A stretch of DNA of 64,000 bases from Ammoniphilus resinae (GCF_017873965.1 NZ_JAGGKT010000013.1:1-64000); one strand, 5' to 3'; numbered from the stretch's first letter, positions 16,989 to 26,074 are shown. Made by a program: numbers and translations. The notes: generated by a model from the letters alone, not told the origin.

Positions 16989-17016
16989 GAAAAAGTCAGG
17001 AAACCTGACTTTTTCC
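16989..17016 (+). terminator. Intrinsic terminator after the coiled-coil gene
   Basis: AAAAAGTCAGG and CCTGACTTTTT pair around AAA, giving a hairpin with its own T-run; it can also act on the convergent small gene at 17024-17194. Confidence 0.85.
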
Positions 17017-17023
17017 CCTTGTG

Positions 17024-17194
17024 TTATTCATTGCTCGCCATAGTGCGCGGTGGAATTTCCTTCTCCACCTGTACCATGGGAACATTACATGTCGGACAAG
17101 TAACAAAAAAGTGAGTTCCAACGCGATACCAAGTATCACATTGATCATTTGAACATACCATGGCTAATAATTTGTTATTGCTCACTTTCCCCAT
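17024..17194 (-). CDS. Small zinc-ribbon protein, 56 residues
   Basis: This gene is short but well supported. An ATG at 17194 follows AGAGGAGATACAG, a sigma-A type promoter lies upstream (17234-17262), and the frame ends at a TAA at 17024-17026 next to a terminator. The protein has four cysteines as C-x4-C (CSNDQC) and C-x2-C (CPTC) with 15 residues between the pairs, typical of a zinc ribbon. The function is unknown; it may bind nucleic acid or a partner protein. Confidence 0.75.
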   Translation of the reverse strand: MGKVSNNKLLAMVCSNDQCDTWYRVGTHFFVTCPTCNVPMVQVEKEIPPRTMASNE

Positions 17195-17233
17195 TCTGTA
17201 TCTCCTCTCTACAGTTGTTCTAAATTTACGATA

Positions 17234-17262
17234 AGTATACAGGATGATGTATCCGTTTGCAA
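17234..17262 (-). promoter_or_regulatory. Sigma-A type promoter of the zinc-ribbon gene
   Basis: On the minus strand TTGCAA (17262-17257) and TATACT (17239-17234) are separated by 17 bases. It lies in the 105-base gap between the HRDC gene and the zinc-ribbon gene. Confidence 0.65.
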
Positions 17263-17299
17263 TAAATTTTCTAAATTTTTATAACATTTAGCTTGATAT

Positions 17300-18292
17300 C
17301 TAAGCGGCTGATTGTATTTGCAAATAGGTGCAAACCAATCGAATATGGTTGTACTTCTCCCCTTTTTCATCCCTTGGTAATTCTTCCATACTTCCATACA
17401 ATTTTTCAAAGATTGGTTTTAGGCGTTCATTCCCCAACGATGAAACTAAGTCAACGATCTGATCCTTTTCCTTGATTCGTTCCACTTCTTGTTGAAGGTA
17501 AGGGAGCACGTCATAGCCATCCCTGGATAATTCCCTAATTCGTTTCAAAAACTGGACCATTGTTAAAGACATCTTATCTAGGATGTTTCCAATCGAGATT
17601 TGATCTTCGATGGCTTCAAGCATCTGTCGTTTTTCTTCAAGCTCTTGCTTCATCCTAACCTGATGCCTTTCCTCACGCTTTATTTTATCTTCCAGCAGCC
17701 AAGTTGCGAGTTCTTCCTCTGATACTTTTCGTTGAATCCAATCCAAAGGAAAAGAGTATATCTGCGGATACTTGTTCGTGATCTTTAAAATCTCTTGTCC
17801 ATAGGAATCCAGTTTAGTCTGACCGATCCCAGGTATTTGCAGTAATTCTTCTTCCTTCTGTGGGACAAGCGCAGCAATTATGGATAACAACCTATCCGTA
17901 CCAATAAAATATGGTGGGACCTTGGCTGCATTGGAAGCGGTTCTTCTCCATTCTCTTAATTCCTGGAAGAGATTTGCATCATGATGTTTGCTACAAAAGC
18001 ACTCAAGCTTACGAACGGTTAGAAAGGGTTTGGGTATAGCAGATAAATAGAAGGTAATATGGGGAGTCTGCAATCGAAATCCATCCCGGCATCTGGCTTG
18101 TCTTGTTGCTTCAGCAGCTAGCCATGCCCTCTCAAGCTCTGGACCGCTGTACAGGGTTTCTAATGACTCTTCTTCCCCTGAAACATAAGACCAGTGTGTT
18201 TCATACCCATTACTTCTCTTCAAAATAATGATCTTCCCTTTCTCAAAGGGGGGCCTGTCCAAAGAAATTAAATATTGAATTTCATTAAGCAT
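17300..18292 (-). CDS. HRDC-domain protein
   Basis: A 330-residue protein with an HRDC (helicase and RNase D C-terminal) domain at about residues 105-185: FQELREWRRTASNAAKVPPYFIGTDRLLSIIAALVPQKEEELLQIPGIGQTKL. This helical domain binds nucleic acid in RecQ helicases and RNase D, but no helicase or nuclease domain is attached here. The part before it has strands of unknown fold; the part after it is a long charged helix (KIKREERHQVRMKQELEEKRQ). ATG at 18292 follows AAGGAGGAATTGT. Its neighbour upstream is rmuC, so a link to DNA maintenance is plausible but not shown. Confidence 0.85.
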   Translation of the reverse strand: MLNEIQYLISLDRPPFEKGKIIILKRSNGYETHWSYVSGEEESLETLYSGPELERAWLAAEATRQARCRDGFRLQTPHITFYLSAIPKPFLTVRKLECFCSKHHDANLFQELREWRRTASNAAKVPPYFIGTDRLLSIIAALVPQKEEELLQIPGIGQTKLDSYGQEILKITNKYPQIYSFPLDWIQRKVSEEELATWLLEDKIKREERHQVRMKQELEEKRQMLEAIEDQISIGNILDKMSLTMVQFLKRIRELSRDGYDVLPYLQQEVERIKEKDQIVDLVSSLGNERLKPIFEKLYGSMEELPRDEKGEKYNHIRLVCTYLQIQSAA

Positions 18293-18506
18293 ACAATTCC
18301 TCCTTGTATGTAGGTTTGATTGTTAGGCAAAACAAAAAGACGTTCAACATCTAATAAACGAGAAATCACCTCCACACAACTAAAAAAACAACACCGGAAT
18401 GATAGATACGGAAAAAACGGAAAATAAAAAACAGAGGAATATAAGAGGTTAATAAGAGGATGATTAAATTATAACAACTGTTAGAATATTTAGCAACCAC
18501 CAAATT

Positions 18507-18532
18507 GGAAAAGGGAAGAATTTTTCTCCCCT
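18507..18532 (-). terminator. Intrinsic terminator of rmuC
   Basis: On the minus strand GGGGAGAA pairs with TTCTTCCC around AAA and is followed by TTTTCC. Confidence 0.65.
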
Positions 18533-18551
18533 ATCTCGTTTAATTAATTGC

Positions 18552-19886
18552 CTACTCATTGGATACCAGGTTCAGATCCTCCAGTTGGAGAATCCCCTTT
18601 GCTTCTGAGACAGGTAATTCTTCTACAGTTTTCAGGTTTCTTTCAATCGCACGCGTGCGAACAAACGCAGAATCAATGACGTTATTGGCTTCTTGCAGTT
18701 TTTTCTGGGCCTTGGTTAAGATTGTTCCGAAGTTGCCAAACTCCGTCTTGATTGCTCCTAACACCTTCCAAACCTCGCTCGAACGTTTTTGTATTGCCAG
18801 TGTTCTAAAGCCCATATGTAAAGAATTAAGCAGAGCTGTTAAGGTTGTTGGCCCTGTCACTATGATTCGGTACTCTCTTTGCAGGGTTTCCCATAATCCA
18901 GGTCTTCGCAAAATCTCCGCAAATAATCCTTCGATTGGCAAAAACATAATGGCAAAATCAGTTGTATACGGACCAAGATATTTTGATTGGATATTCTTTG
19001 CTTCTCTTTTGATTCGGGATTCTAATTGTTTTGCAGCGTCCCCTACTGCATTCAAATCACCGATTTCCTCCGCTTCCAGAAGTCTGTGGTAGTCTTCTAA
19101 AGGAAACTTCGAATCAATCGGAAGATATATATACTTATCCTTTTCATCCTTGTCCGGAAGTTTCACAGCAAATTCAACCCGATCATTACTTCCGTCCCGT
19201 GTAATCACATTTTTGTCATATTGTTCGATCGTCAAGGTTTGTTCGAGTAGGTTTTCCAACTGAATTTCCCCCAGAGTTCCCCTAGTCTTTACATTTGTTA
19301 GCACCTTTTTAAGGTCCCCCACCCCGGAGGCCAGGTTTTGCATTTCTCCCAAACCTTTATGTACTTGTTCCAACCGTTCGCTTACCAGGCGGAACGACTC
19401 TCCTAACCGTTTCTCTAGTGTAGCGTGAAGCTTTTCATCTACAGTCATGCGCATTTGTTCAAGTTTCAGATTGTTTTCTTTTTGAATGGTATCAAGCTTT
19501 CCTTCCACGGTGCCCCGCATCTGTTCAAATTTCTGGTCATTCATAAAAGTTAATTCGGAAATTTGCTTAGAAAAACTGTCAAACAAGTTTTTTTGTTGCG
19601 TAAACTGATCACTCATTCCCGTTAAGACCATTTGATTAAACGTGCGCAAAGATTGCGTTAAGTCATCCCTATTTTGCTTAAAACTGATAGCTGCTTCCGC
19701 TCTATTCTGCGAGATTTCTTCACGGATACTACGCTCCAGTCTGTCAATAGCCTTCTCAATGGATAACAATTGAACCTCAAAAGCTGGATTTTTAGCAACT
19801 GGCTTCCTGCTCCACAGGATGAACAATAAGACTAGCGTAATCATATTTACTATCAAAGATCCTATCGGAATGAAAGTTTCCATCAT
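18552..19886 (-). CDS. rmuC: DNA recombination protein RmuC
   Basis: A 444-residue protein. It has one N-terminal membrane helix (IGSLIVNMITLVLLFILW), then a long coiled coil to about residue 170, then the RmuC nuclease-like domain: GTLGEIQLENLLEQTL, DSKFPLEDYHRLLEAEE, YLGPYTTDFAIMFLPIEGLFAEIL and GPTTLTALLNSLHMGFR are all family hallmarks. RmuC limits inversions at short inverted repeats in E. coli. That is of interest because this window is rich in inverted repeats. ATG at 19886 follows AGGAGG. Confidence 0.95.
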   Translation of the reverse strand: MMETFIPIGSLIVNMITLVLLFILWSRKPVAKNPAFEVQLLSIEKAIDRLERSIREEISQNRAEAAISFKQNRDDLTQSLRTFNQMVLTGMSDQFTQQKNLFDSFSKQISELTFMNDQKFEQMRGTVEGKLDTIQKENNLKLEQMRMTVDEKLHATLEKRLGESFRLVSERLEQVHKGLGEMQNLASGVGDLKKVLTNVKTRGTLGEIQLENLLEQTLTIEQYDKNVITRDGSNDRVEFAVKLPDKDEKDKYIYLPIDSKFPLEDYHRLLEAEEIGDLNAVGDAAKQLESRIKREAKNIQSKYLGPYTTDFAIMFLPIEGLFAEILRRPGLWETLQREYRIIVTGPTTLTALLNSLHMGFRTLAIQKRSSEVWKVLGAIKTEFGNFGTILTKAQKKLQEANNVIDSAFVRTRAIERNLKTVEELPVSEAKGILQLEDLNLVSNE

Positions 19887-20104
19887 GATTCCTCCTGTTC
19901 TACTTCAAGAAAATACGTTCCCATTATACAGCATTTTGCAGGCATACTCTAGATTTGGATGGGGGATTTATTCATATTTTTGCAATGAAACACATAAATA
20001 TAGGAAACAATTACCTTGCAAAACCCTAAAGGACAACGGCGTGGTTTGTGAAAGATAGCAAATCGTGGCAGTACACAACCCCAACTGAGGAAGGAGGTTT
20101 TGAT

Positions 20105-20260
20105 GTGCTCACTTCATTACTTCTTCAAATTGCTTGGGTGATCATTATCGCACGATCTGGCTACATGGTCATTAACATGTTAAACAAACGAAATAAACCT
20201 TGGTTTGACATTTTGTTTTACCTTTCCGTCGTCATCGTTTCATTAGGATTTTTGTTTTAA
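20105..20260 (+). CDS. Small membrane protein, 51 residues
   Basis: Two hydrophobic helices (LLLQIAWVIIIARSGYMVI and ILFYLSVVIVSLGFLF) joined by a basic loop NKRNKPW. I chose GTG at 20105 because AAGGAGG lies 7 bases before it; upstream in-frame residues have no such site. No family is recognised. An inverted repeat at 20274-20302 (GGGAGGCCT, AGGTCTCCC) may end its transcript. Confidence 0.6.
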   Translation: MLTSLLLQIAWVIIIARSGYMVINMLNKRNKPWFDILFYLSVVIVSLGFLF

Positions 20261-20382
20261 AGTTTAAAATGAAGGGAGGCCTAAGAATTAATAAGGTCTC
20301 CCTGTCTTACTTATGAAACGGATAATTTCGATGACTAAGGGAATAATATGCAAAATTGGAAAATAGAGCGAGGAGGGTAACC

Positions 20383-20583
20383 ATGTTTTTTAATCGTAAA
20401 AAGGATCCCGAACCGATTGAAGAAATGAATACCGACATTTGGAGATGTGTTGGTGATTCATGCTCTGGGTGGTCCAGAAAAGAATTTTCCTTCTCAACCG
20501 AACCAACTTGCCCCTTTTGTGATGGAGAAATGGTTAGCGATACACGCATGCTGCCCATTCTGATGGACAGGCTGCCGAATTAG
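20383..20583 (+). CDS. YdjO-family small zinc-binding protein
   Basis: A 66-residue protein. It begins FFNRKKDPEPIEEMNTDIWRC, followed by CVGDSC and later CPFC, with EMVSDTRMLP near the end; this order matches the YdjO (cold-inducible) family of Bacillus. Four cysteines could bind one zinc. ATG at 20383 follows GAGGAGGG with a good spacer. A strong terminator closes the gene. Its molecular role is not known. Confidence 0.75.
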   Translation: MFFNRKKDPEPIEEMNTDIWRCVGDSCSGWSRKEFSFSTEPTCPFCDGEMVSDTRMLPILMDRLPN

Positions 20584-20587
20584 GAAG

Positions 20588-20620
20588 AGCCCGGTGTGAT
20601 CACCGGGCTTTATTTGTTTT
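20588..20620 (+). terminator. Intrinsic terminator of the YdjO-like gene
   Basis: AGCCCGGTG (20588-20596) and CACCGGGCT (20601-20609) pair around TGAT and are followed by TTATTTGTTTT. Confidence 0.85.
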
Positions 20621-20661
20621 ATATAGATTGCGAAAAAAAATTCCGTATGCAAAAACCTAAT

Positions 20662-21582
20662 TTAAAGGGATGAAGCGGACCGCGCTTCACTAATCGTCTG
20701 CATTTTCCTCCGCGGGCGATAGGAAAACAGCAACAGTCCCCCGATCACGACTGCGGTGCCAAATGCTTGCAGCAAAGTAAACTGTTCACCGAGAAGGAAG
20801 AAAGAAAAGATAGCCGCGAAGATCGGATTGAGATTGAGAAACATGCCAGAGGTTGTGCCTCCAACATGCTTCACCCCGATATTCCAAAATCCCATGCCTA
20901 ACACGGTGCCAAGAACACCAATATAAAGCACTGCCATCCAAAATGCGGGGTCTGGATCAATTAAATTGAAACTTGCTGCATCAAATGGGACCAGAATGAC
21001 CAGACCAAAAATCCCACCCCATAGTGTCGACTTTAAGGGTGATACGTATTTCATTGCTGCTTTTGATGCAACCGCGTAAAATCCCCAGGTCAAAACAGCC
21101 GCTAACATAAACAAATCCCCTAAATTAAAGCGAAGCTGCAATAACCTTTGCCATTCTCCATGTGTCATCACAATGATCACACCAAATAAAGAAACAAACA
21201 TCCCAGCGATCTGCCTGCCATTCATTTTCTCTTTTAACAGAAAAAAGGAAACCACTGCGATCGACAGTGGATTTAAAGCTGAGATTAAGCCTGTATTGCT
21301 CGCGGTTGTTCTTTCCAATGCCCAAAACATAAACAAATTAAAAAACACTACACCAGTTAACCCCATAAAAATCAAAGGAATCCATGCGGCTTTGGGGGGC
21401 AACAAGCGCTTTTCCTGCAGCCAAACAATGGGAAGCAAGCATAAAACCCCAACCCCCCAACGCAGATCTGTCAAGGTCAGTGAGGAGGTGTGACCGACCA
21501 TAAACTTCCCGGCGACGAAATTCCCACCCCATAACAAACTAGTGCAAACAAGTAAAAAATAATAAAAATACTGCCTTTTCAT
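20662..21582 (-). CDS. DMT-superfamily (EamA) transporter
   Basis: A 306-residue protein of two EamA repeats with about ten helices. It opens YYFLLVCTSLLWGGNFVAGKF and has the second-repeat start GDLFMLAAVLTWGFYAVASK. Such proteins usually export amino acids or metabolites. ATG at 21582 has GGAG 12 bases upstream. It is the last gene of a possible six-gene minus-strand run beginning at 25939, downstream of an M20 amidohydrolase. Confidence 0.88.
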   Translation of the reverse strand: MKRQYFYYFLLVCTSLLWGGNFVAGKFMVGHTSSLTLTDLRWGVGVLCLLPIVWLQEKRLLPPKAAWIPLIFMGLTGVVFFNLFMFWALERTTASNTGLISALNPLSIAVVSFFLLKEKMNGRQIAGMFVSLFGVIIVMTHGEWQRLLQLRFNLGDLFMLAAVLTWGFYAVASKAAMKYVSPLKSTLWGGIFGLVILVPFDAASFNLIDPDPAFWMAVLYIGVLGTVLGMGFWNIGVKHVGGTTSGMFLNLNPIFAAIFSFFLLGEQFTLLQAFGTAVVIGGLLLFSYRPRRKMQTISEARSASSL

Positions 21583-21625
21583 GATATTATTGATCTCCTA
21601 TCTTTAAAGCACCAAAAAGCCAACA

Positions 21626-22801
21626 TTATTTCAGCAGCCTTAACGCTGTATGAATAAACATTTTTAGCCCTTTTTCCAAAGCTTCTTCATCTATGGTAAA
21701 CTTCGGGTGATGATGGGGATAGATAATTCCTTTTCCCTCATTTCCAGCACCAATAAAGAAGAAGGATCCAGGTGCTTTTTGTTGGAATGCAGAAAAGTCT
21801 TCGCCACCCATATTGGGTTGCATCAGGTCCAACGCCTTTTCACCAAAAACTTCCCGCACAGTTTCCTCAACAACAGCTGTGACCGCATGGTCATTAATCA
21901 CTGGACGGTATCCGAATTCATATTTAAATTCATAACCTGCACCATGTGCCTCGGTAATCCCCTTAATTACCCGCTCCATCAAATTTGGAACGCTCTCCCG
22001 AAGCTTTTGATCAAAACTACGAACCGTACCACAGATAGCAACAGATCCTGGTATCACATTATGTGCGGTTCCTCCTGCAAACTGGGTAACAGATAAGACC
22101 AGCTGGTCAATCGGATCTGTATTCCGCGAAACAATATGCTGAAGATTAGTGACCACCTGCGCGCCAATGGCAATACTGTCAATGGTTTGATGCGGGAGTG
22201 CAGCATGACCGCCCTTACCTAGAATAGTAATCCAAAAAGTGTCTGGTGCAGCCATCATCGGCCCATAGCATACACCGATTGTCCCGAGCTTCATTGGTGC
22301 CCATAGATGTGTCCCAATCACATAATCGACACCTTCCATCACCCCGGCCTGAACCATTTCTTCGGCACCACCTGGGAACACCTCTTCTGCGTGTTGAAAC
22401 AAGAACCGAATTTCCCCTTTGATCTGATCTTTCATTTCAGAAAGCGCTTTTGCTGTTCCAAGCAGCATGGCCGTGTGCCCGTCATGCCCACAGGCGTGCA
22501 TCACACCGGGATTTGTTGAGGTAAATTCAAATGTATTTTCCTCTTGAATAGGAAGAGCATCCATATCCGCACGTATGGCTAGAACAATCCCCGGTTCCTT
22601 CCCGATTAATCTAGCCATCACACTTGTCTTGGTGGGACGTGAAACTTCCAACCCAGCAAAGCCTTGAAGAGTATCATAAATGAACTGCGAAGTCGCTTCT
22701 TCTTGAAAGGAAAGTTCGGGATGTTGATGAAGATAGCGCCTCCAGGCAATCACCTGTTCTTTCAATCCTTCTACCCTATCATTAATAGAAGCAGATCTCA
22801 T
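21626..22801 (-). CDS. M20-family amidohydrolase (N-acyl amino acid hydrolase type)
   Basis: A 391-residue metalloenzyme of the M20D/AmhX type that removes acyl groups from amino acids or hippurate-like substrates. The metal site is visible as HACGHDGHTAMLLG near residue 95, QHAEEVFPGGAEEM, the later GTHLWAPM and the C-terminal MGGEDFSAF and HHHPKF. The dimerisation lid sits in the middle (GKGGHAALPHQTIDSIAIG). ATG at 22801 is chosen because AAGGAGG lies 8 bases before it; an ATG six codons upstream overlaps that site. Neighbours are an exporter and a purine-type permease. Confidence 0.92.
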   Translation of the reverse strand: MRSASINDRVEGLKEQVIAWRRYLHQHPELSFQEEATSQFIYDTLQGFAGLEVSRPTKTSVMARLIGKEPGIVLAIRADMDALPIQEENTFEFTSTNPGVMHACGHDGHTAMLLGTAKALSEMKDQIKGEIRFLFQHAEEVFPGGAEEMVQAGVMEGVDYVIGTHLWAPMKLGTIGVCYGPMMAAPDTFWITILGKGGHAALPHQTIDSIAIGAQVVTNLQHIVSRNTDPIDQLVLSVTQFAGGTAHNVIPGSVAICGTVRSFDQKLRESVPNLMERVIKGITEAHGAGYEFKYEFGYRPVINDHAVTAVVEETVREVFGEKALDLMQPNMGGEDFSAFQQKAPGSFFFIGAGNEGKGIIYPHHHPKFTIDEEALEKGLKMFIHTALRLLK

Positions 22802-22871
22802 CAATGTGTCCTCCTTCATATGATCATCCGTAAAAACTTACTTTAATCATACAACGAAAGTGGGTATCCTA

Positions 22872-24182
22872 CTACCCACTTTTCCTTTGCAATGCTTTTG
22901 TCTCGAAAGAACTCCAGTTCACCAGGTTTTCCAGTAAAATTGAAAGAATAATCCCCACCAACAAACCGCTGCTGATTAATGGTCGGATGAGCATCGGCAA
23001 GGATTCAAAGACGGTTGATGGCAAATTCATAATTGCCACGCCTAGAAGCACCGGTGCTGCAATCCGATAAATCGTTTTTGAATTAAACTGGATCCCTTCA
23101 AGATTGCGTAAAGCAGAACCAAATAGCTGCAGATAGGCGACAAATAAAACAGCATCCCCCACACTAATGGGAAGGGTAGAAAAAAATGAACTTAGAGCCG
23201 GAATAAATCCGAGAAGAGAGAACAAAACTGCCCCAACAATAAAAGGGGAGCGTTGCAGAATCCCTGTAGACTGCAAAAAACCAATGGAAGATGTGTATGG
23301 TGCATAAGGAACAAGGCCGAAGATTCCAGAAACAACAGAACTTGCTCCCGTGATCGCAAAGGATCTGCGGTAAGCCTGTTCTCCGGCTTTTTCTTGATAA
23401 AGCATTTCCGCTCCTTTTATCGATGCGATCGTATTCGTCGTATTTAGCATCCCGGAGATCACAGCTGTTAACACAATACCTACCGTGAAATTAGGACTTC
23501 CCCAAGGGAAAAAGGTTAGCAGATCCGCAGAGGGCGCTACTTCTAATACTGGTTCAGAAATTAACAGCGTGTAGGCCACCCAGCCAACGATGATTCCAAT
23601 TAAAATGGAGAAATTACTAAGTAACCCTTTTCCTTTAATATTCAGCCAGCTCACGAACACGACAATAAAGAGAGACAGACCTGCCACGGGAACGTTGATT
23701 GTATCGCCCTGCTCCAAACCAACCATCCCGCGAAAGAAGATCTGAATTAATTGACAGGCAAGCAGCAACAAGAATGAGCCCATGACGATCGGGGTGAAAA
23801 TCCGATTCAAAAATCCCCCCATTCCGATCAAACCTAAAACGGTAATCAAGATCCCGGAAATGATAATTCCAGTAGCCAGCGCCCCACCAACTTGAGAAAG
23901 ACTAATTCCGGTCGTAGAAGCTGAGGCACATAAACTGAGGATCACACCCCACCATAATCCAGATTGTCCTTCTACCAAGGCATACCGATGCCCGATTAAC
24001 GCTTGTCCGACACAAGCAATCCCTGTGTAAATAAAGGAACGCTGCATCGCGGCCGAAATTTCCTCACCAGATAAACCAAACGCAGCCCCAATGGACAGCG
24101 GGATCACAACCGTATTGGCAAACATAAAAAAAAGCCACTGAACACCCGCTAAAAAGGTGGCCGTGGAATTAAGCTGTTTCAT
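22872..24182 (-). CDS. NCS2-family purine/pyrimidine permease (YwdJ-like)
   Basis: A 436-residue membrane protein with about 12-14 helices. FAGVQWLFFMFANTVVIPLSIG-type opening (seen here as LAGVQWLFFMFANTVVIPL) and the NCS2 core VEGQSGLWWGVILSL and LVPYAPYTSSIGFLQSTG point to nucleobase uptake; it resembles Bacillus YwdJ more than the xanthine or uracil permeases. ATG at 24182 follows GAGGGGAG with an 8-base spacer. It starts 26 bases after the DUF4230 gene, so the two are probably cotranscribed. No purine riboswitch is seen in that short gap. Confidence 0.88.
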   Translation of the reverse strand: MKQLNSTATFLAGVQWLFFMFANTVVIPLSIGAAFGLSGEEISAAMQRSFIYTGIACVGQALIGHRYALVEGQSGLWWGVILSLCASASTTGISLSQVGGALATGIIISGILITVLGLIGMGGFLNRIFTPIVMGSFLLLLACQLIQIFFRGMVGLEQGDTINVPVAGLSLFIVVFVSWLNIKGKGLLSNFSILIGIIVGWVAYTLLISEPVLEVAPSADLLTFFPWGSPNFTVGIVLTAVISGMLNTTNTIASIKGAEMLYQEKAGEQAYRRSFAITGASSVVSGIFGLVPYAPYTSSIGFLQSTGILQRSPFIVGAVLFSLLGFIPALSSFFSTLPISVGDAVLFVAYLQLFGSALRNLEGIQFNSKTIYRIAAPVLLGVAIMNLPSTVFESLPMLIRPLISSGLLVGIILSILLENLVNWSSFETKALQRKSG

Positions 24183-24208
24183 CCATTTTTCTCCCCTCAG
24201 CAAATCTA

Positions 24209-24883
24209 TTAATCTATTTCTTTGAAGCTTATATCTGCCGTATATCCGATCGATTCAAGATAATCATTAATCTGGGCTTTGGCTTTCTCTTCTGCTTGCT
24301 CTAGAATGCCTGCTTCAAGTGCCTTCTGTCTGAATCCGTCTTTTGCCTGTTCGATCATTTGATTGCGATCATCCAGCGATATCCGTTGAAAAATCATATC
24401 TTTTTCATCGGCAAATTGAACGACGCTGTCCACTGAGAAAATTTCTGCATGGGGCAAAGTTATGATTACTTTTTTCCCATCTCTTTCCACACTGCTTTTG
24501 CTTTTCTCCAAATCTATGCCAGCTAAAACTGAAGCAGCTGCAGACGCCAAAATTGATTTTTCCAATTCCAAAAAAACTAGACTTTTATTTTCTTTCCAAT
24601 GAATAACGTCCGAAAAATTCTGTTGTACGGTTGCCAATTTTGAAATGGCTGTAACACTTGCAAGGATTGATTGTTCCTTCTTCGCATCTGCAGATTGGAT
24701 GAAATAAAAAGTAAAGTAAATAATGATAGCTAATAAAAAAACGAGCCCTACAGCGAATCCAACCCAAACTTTTCGCATCCGTTTCTTCCACAATTCCTCA
24801 ACTCTGCCAGCTAGTTCAAGGGCAGCGGAGGTTTCCATTCCCCCCGCCATAATTTGTTGGATGGCCTCTTTAGGATAAAACAT
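24209..24883 (-). CDS. DUF4230 membrane-anchored protein
   Basis: A 224-residue protein with a short cytosolic start, one membrane helix (VWVGFAVGLVFLLAIIIYFTFYF, about residues 39-60) and an outer DUF4230 domain: AISKLATVQQNFSDVIHWKE and GIDLEKSKSSVERDGKKVIITLPHAEIFSVDS are characteristic. Function unknown for the family. The ATG at 24883 is preceded by AAGGCGG at a slightly long distance. It lies between a nuclease-like gene and the permease gene on the same strand. Confidence 0.85.
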   Translation of the reverse strand: MFYPKEAIQQIMAGGMETSAALELAGRVEELWKKRMRKVWVGFAVGLVFLLAIIIYFTFYFIQSADAKKEQSILASVTAISKLATVQQNFSDVIHWKENKSLVFLELEKSILASAAASVLAGIDLEKSKSSVERDGKKVIITLPHAEIFSVDSVVQFADEKDMIFQRISLDDRNQMIEQAKDGFRQKALEAGILEQAEEKAKAQINDYLESIGYTADISFKEID

Positions 24884-24947
24884 TACTTTTTCACCGCCTT
24901 ATCCGTCCTCATTCATTTGTACGCCACCCGATTGAAGGACAGCACTG

Positions 24948-25373
24948 TCATTTCAGCTTTTTGGGACTATAACTTGCCTCTCTGACAAAAAAGGACTGTT
25001 CAATTTGTGTAACACAACCTTTAGGATTGCGGAGTATTTCTCTCGGGGTGAAGAACACCACTTTCCACCCTTGCTCCTGTAGCACACGCCTTTTTCTTTC
25101 ACTGCGGTAGTACTGAATGTCTGTATAATCTTCGTGATTCCAAGTACATTCAATGGCAACCTTCCGATAAGGAAAAGCAATATCAACTTGATACTTTCCG
25201 ACCTTGTAACCAACTTCTGGATAATAGCCCGCTCTCCATAAAGCACGAAATAATTGCCTTTGGCAAGGCCGAGTACAATTTAAAAACTGTGGTGTTTTAC
25301 TATATTCCCGCCTGTTAAATAATAAGATGCTAACAAGCAGCATAACCACCGATCCTATTCCATAGACCATCAT
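24948..25373 (-). CDS. Membrane-anchored nuclease-like protein (DUF559/Vsr-type fold)
   Basis: A 141-residue protein. An N-terminal helix (IGSVVMLLVSILLF) precedes a PD-(D/E)XK-like domain: LWRAGYYPEVGYKVGKYQVDIAFPYRKVAIECTW gives the V-D-I and A-I-E-C strands, and YYRSERKRRVLQEQGWKVVFFTPREI is the usual DUF559 ending. The fold predicts DNA cleavage or binding, but the membrane helix is unusual for a nuclease. GAGGTG precedes the ATG at 25373. It is 26 bases downstream of the DUF309 gene. Confidence 0.72.
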   Translation of the reverse strand: MMVYGIGSVVMLLVSILLFNRREYSKTPQFLNCTRPCQRQLFRALWRAGYYPEVGYKVGKYQVDIAFPYRKVAIECTWNHEDYTDIQYYRSERKRRVLQEQGWKVVFFTPREILRNPKGCVTQIEQSFFVREASYSPKKLK

Positions 25374-25399
25374 TTAACAACACCTCGGTAAAAGTATGG

Positions 25400-25939
25400 C
25401 TATTCTTGTAACCGGGTATACGAGTCTTGATTTCTATGGTTTAGTTTTTGCAGCAACCTTTCTTCCCGTTGCTTGATCACATCGGACCGATCCCGCAACT
25501 TATGGCGATCAACAAGGTCTCTATTGTCCATCGACGTTGAACCCCATGTGAGATTTTTCTTCTTGCATGTCTCTAAACACTGGACATGGAGCTGTTGGTC
25601 TTCAATTGGGAGATCAATATCGGTGTATACACAGCCTTGAGCAATCTCGGCCATTCGACGTTTAATCAAGTCTGTCATTTTTTCATAATTAAGGCCAAGC
25701 TGTGTAATTTTCTTTTGCTCCATTTTTTGCAGGGAACTTTTTAGCATTTTGATTGCTCCCGCATGATTTCCACGTCTCTGATGGTATAGCCCAACAGCAA
25801 GTTGAATGAGAGCCACCCAAATTTCTTCTTTCATCTTATGGTCTTTCCAATAATCTTCGAGAATCTCATGACACTCAAAAAAATCACGATCCCCATGAAA
25901 GTGAACAAGGTAGTCAATAAAAGCTTGTGGATATATCAT
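25400..25939 (-). CDS. DUF309-domain protein
   Basis: About 179 residues. The N-terminal half is the DUF309 helical domain: FHGDRDFFECHEILEDYWKDHKMKEEIWVALIQLAVGLYHQRRGNHAGAIKML, with the conserved H-E and H-x-R-G-N-x-x-G-A residues. The second half is charged and poorly conserved. I chose the ATG at 25939 because GAGGGAAG lies just upstream; ATGs at 25984 and 25960 are possible but lack such a site. It begins the minus-strand run that leads through a nuclease-like gene and DUF4230 to a permease. Confidence 0.87.
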   Translation of the reverse strand: MIYPQAFIDYLVHFHGDRDFFECHEILEDYWKDHKMKEEIWVALIQLAVGLYHQRRGNHAGAIKMLKSSLQKMEQKKITQLGLNYEKMTDLIKRRMAEIAQGCVYTDIDLPIEDQQLHVQCLETCKKKNLTWGSTSMDNRDLVDRHKLRDRSDVIKQREERLLQKLNHRNQDSYTRLQE

Positions 25940-26074
25940 TTTACTTCCCTCTAAAATCATATTTGTCGTTTCAAGGCCATACAATAGTTTAAAGGAGCTT
26001 GAACTAGTTGTCGGCGAACAGCCGATTTTTATAATTTTTTACAGGTGAAAAAATTTTGAAAGGAGTAACTCTAA

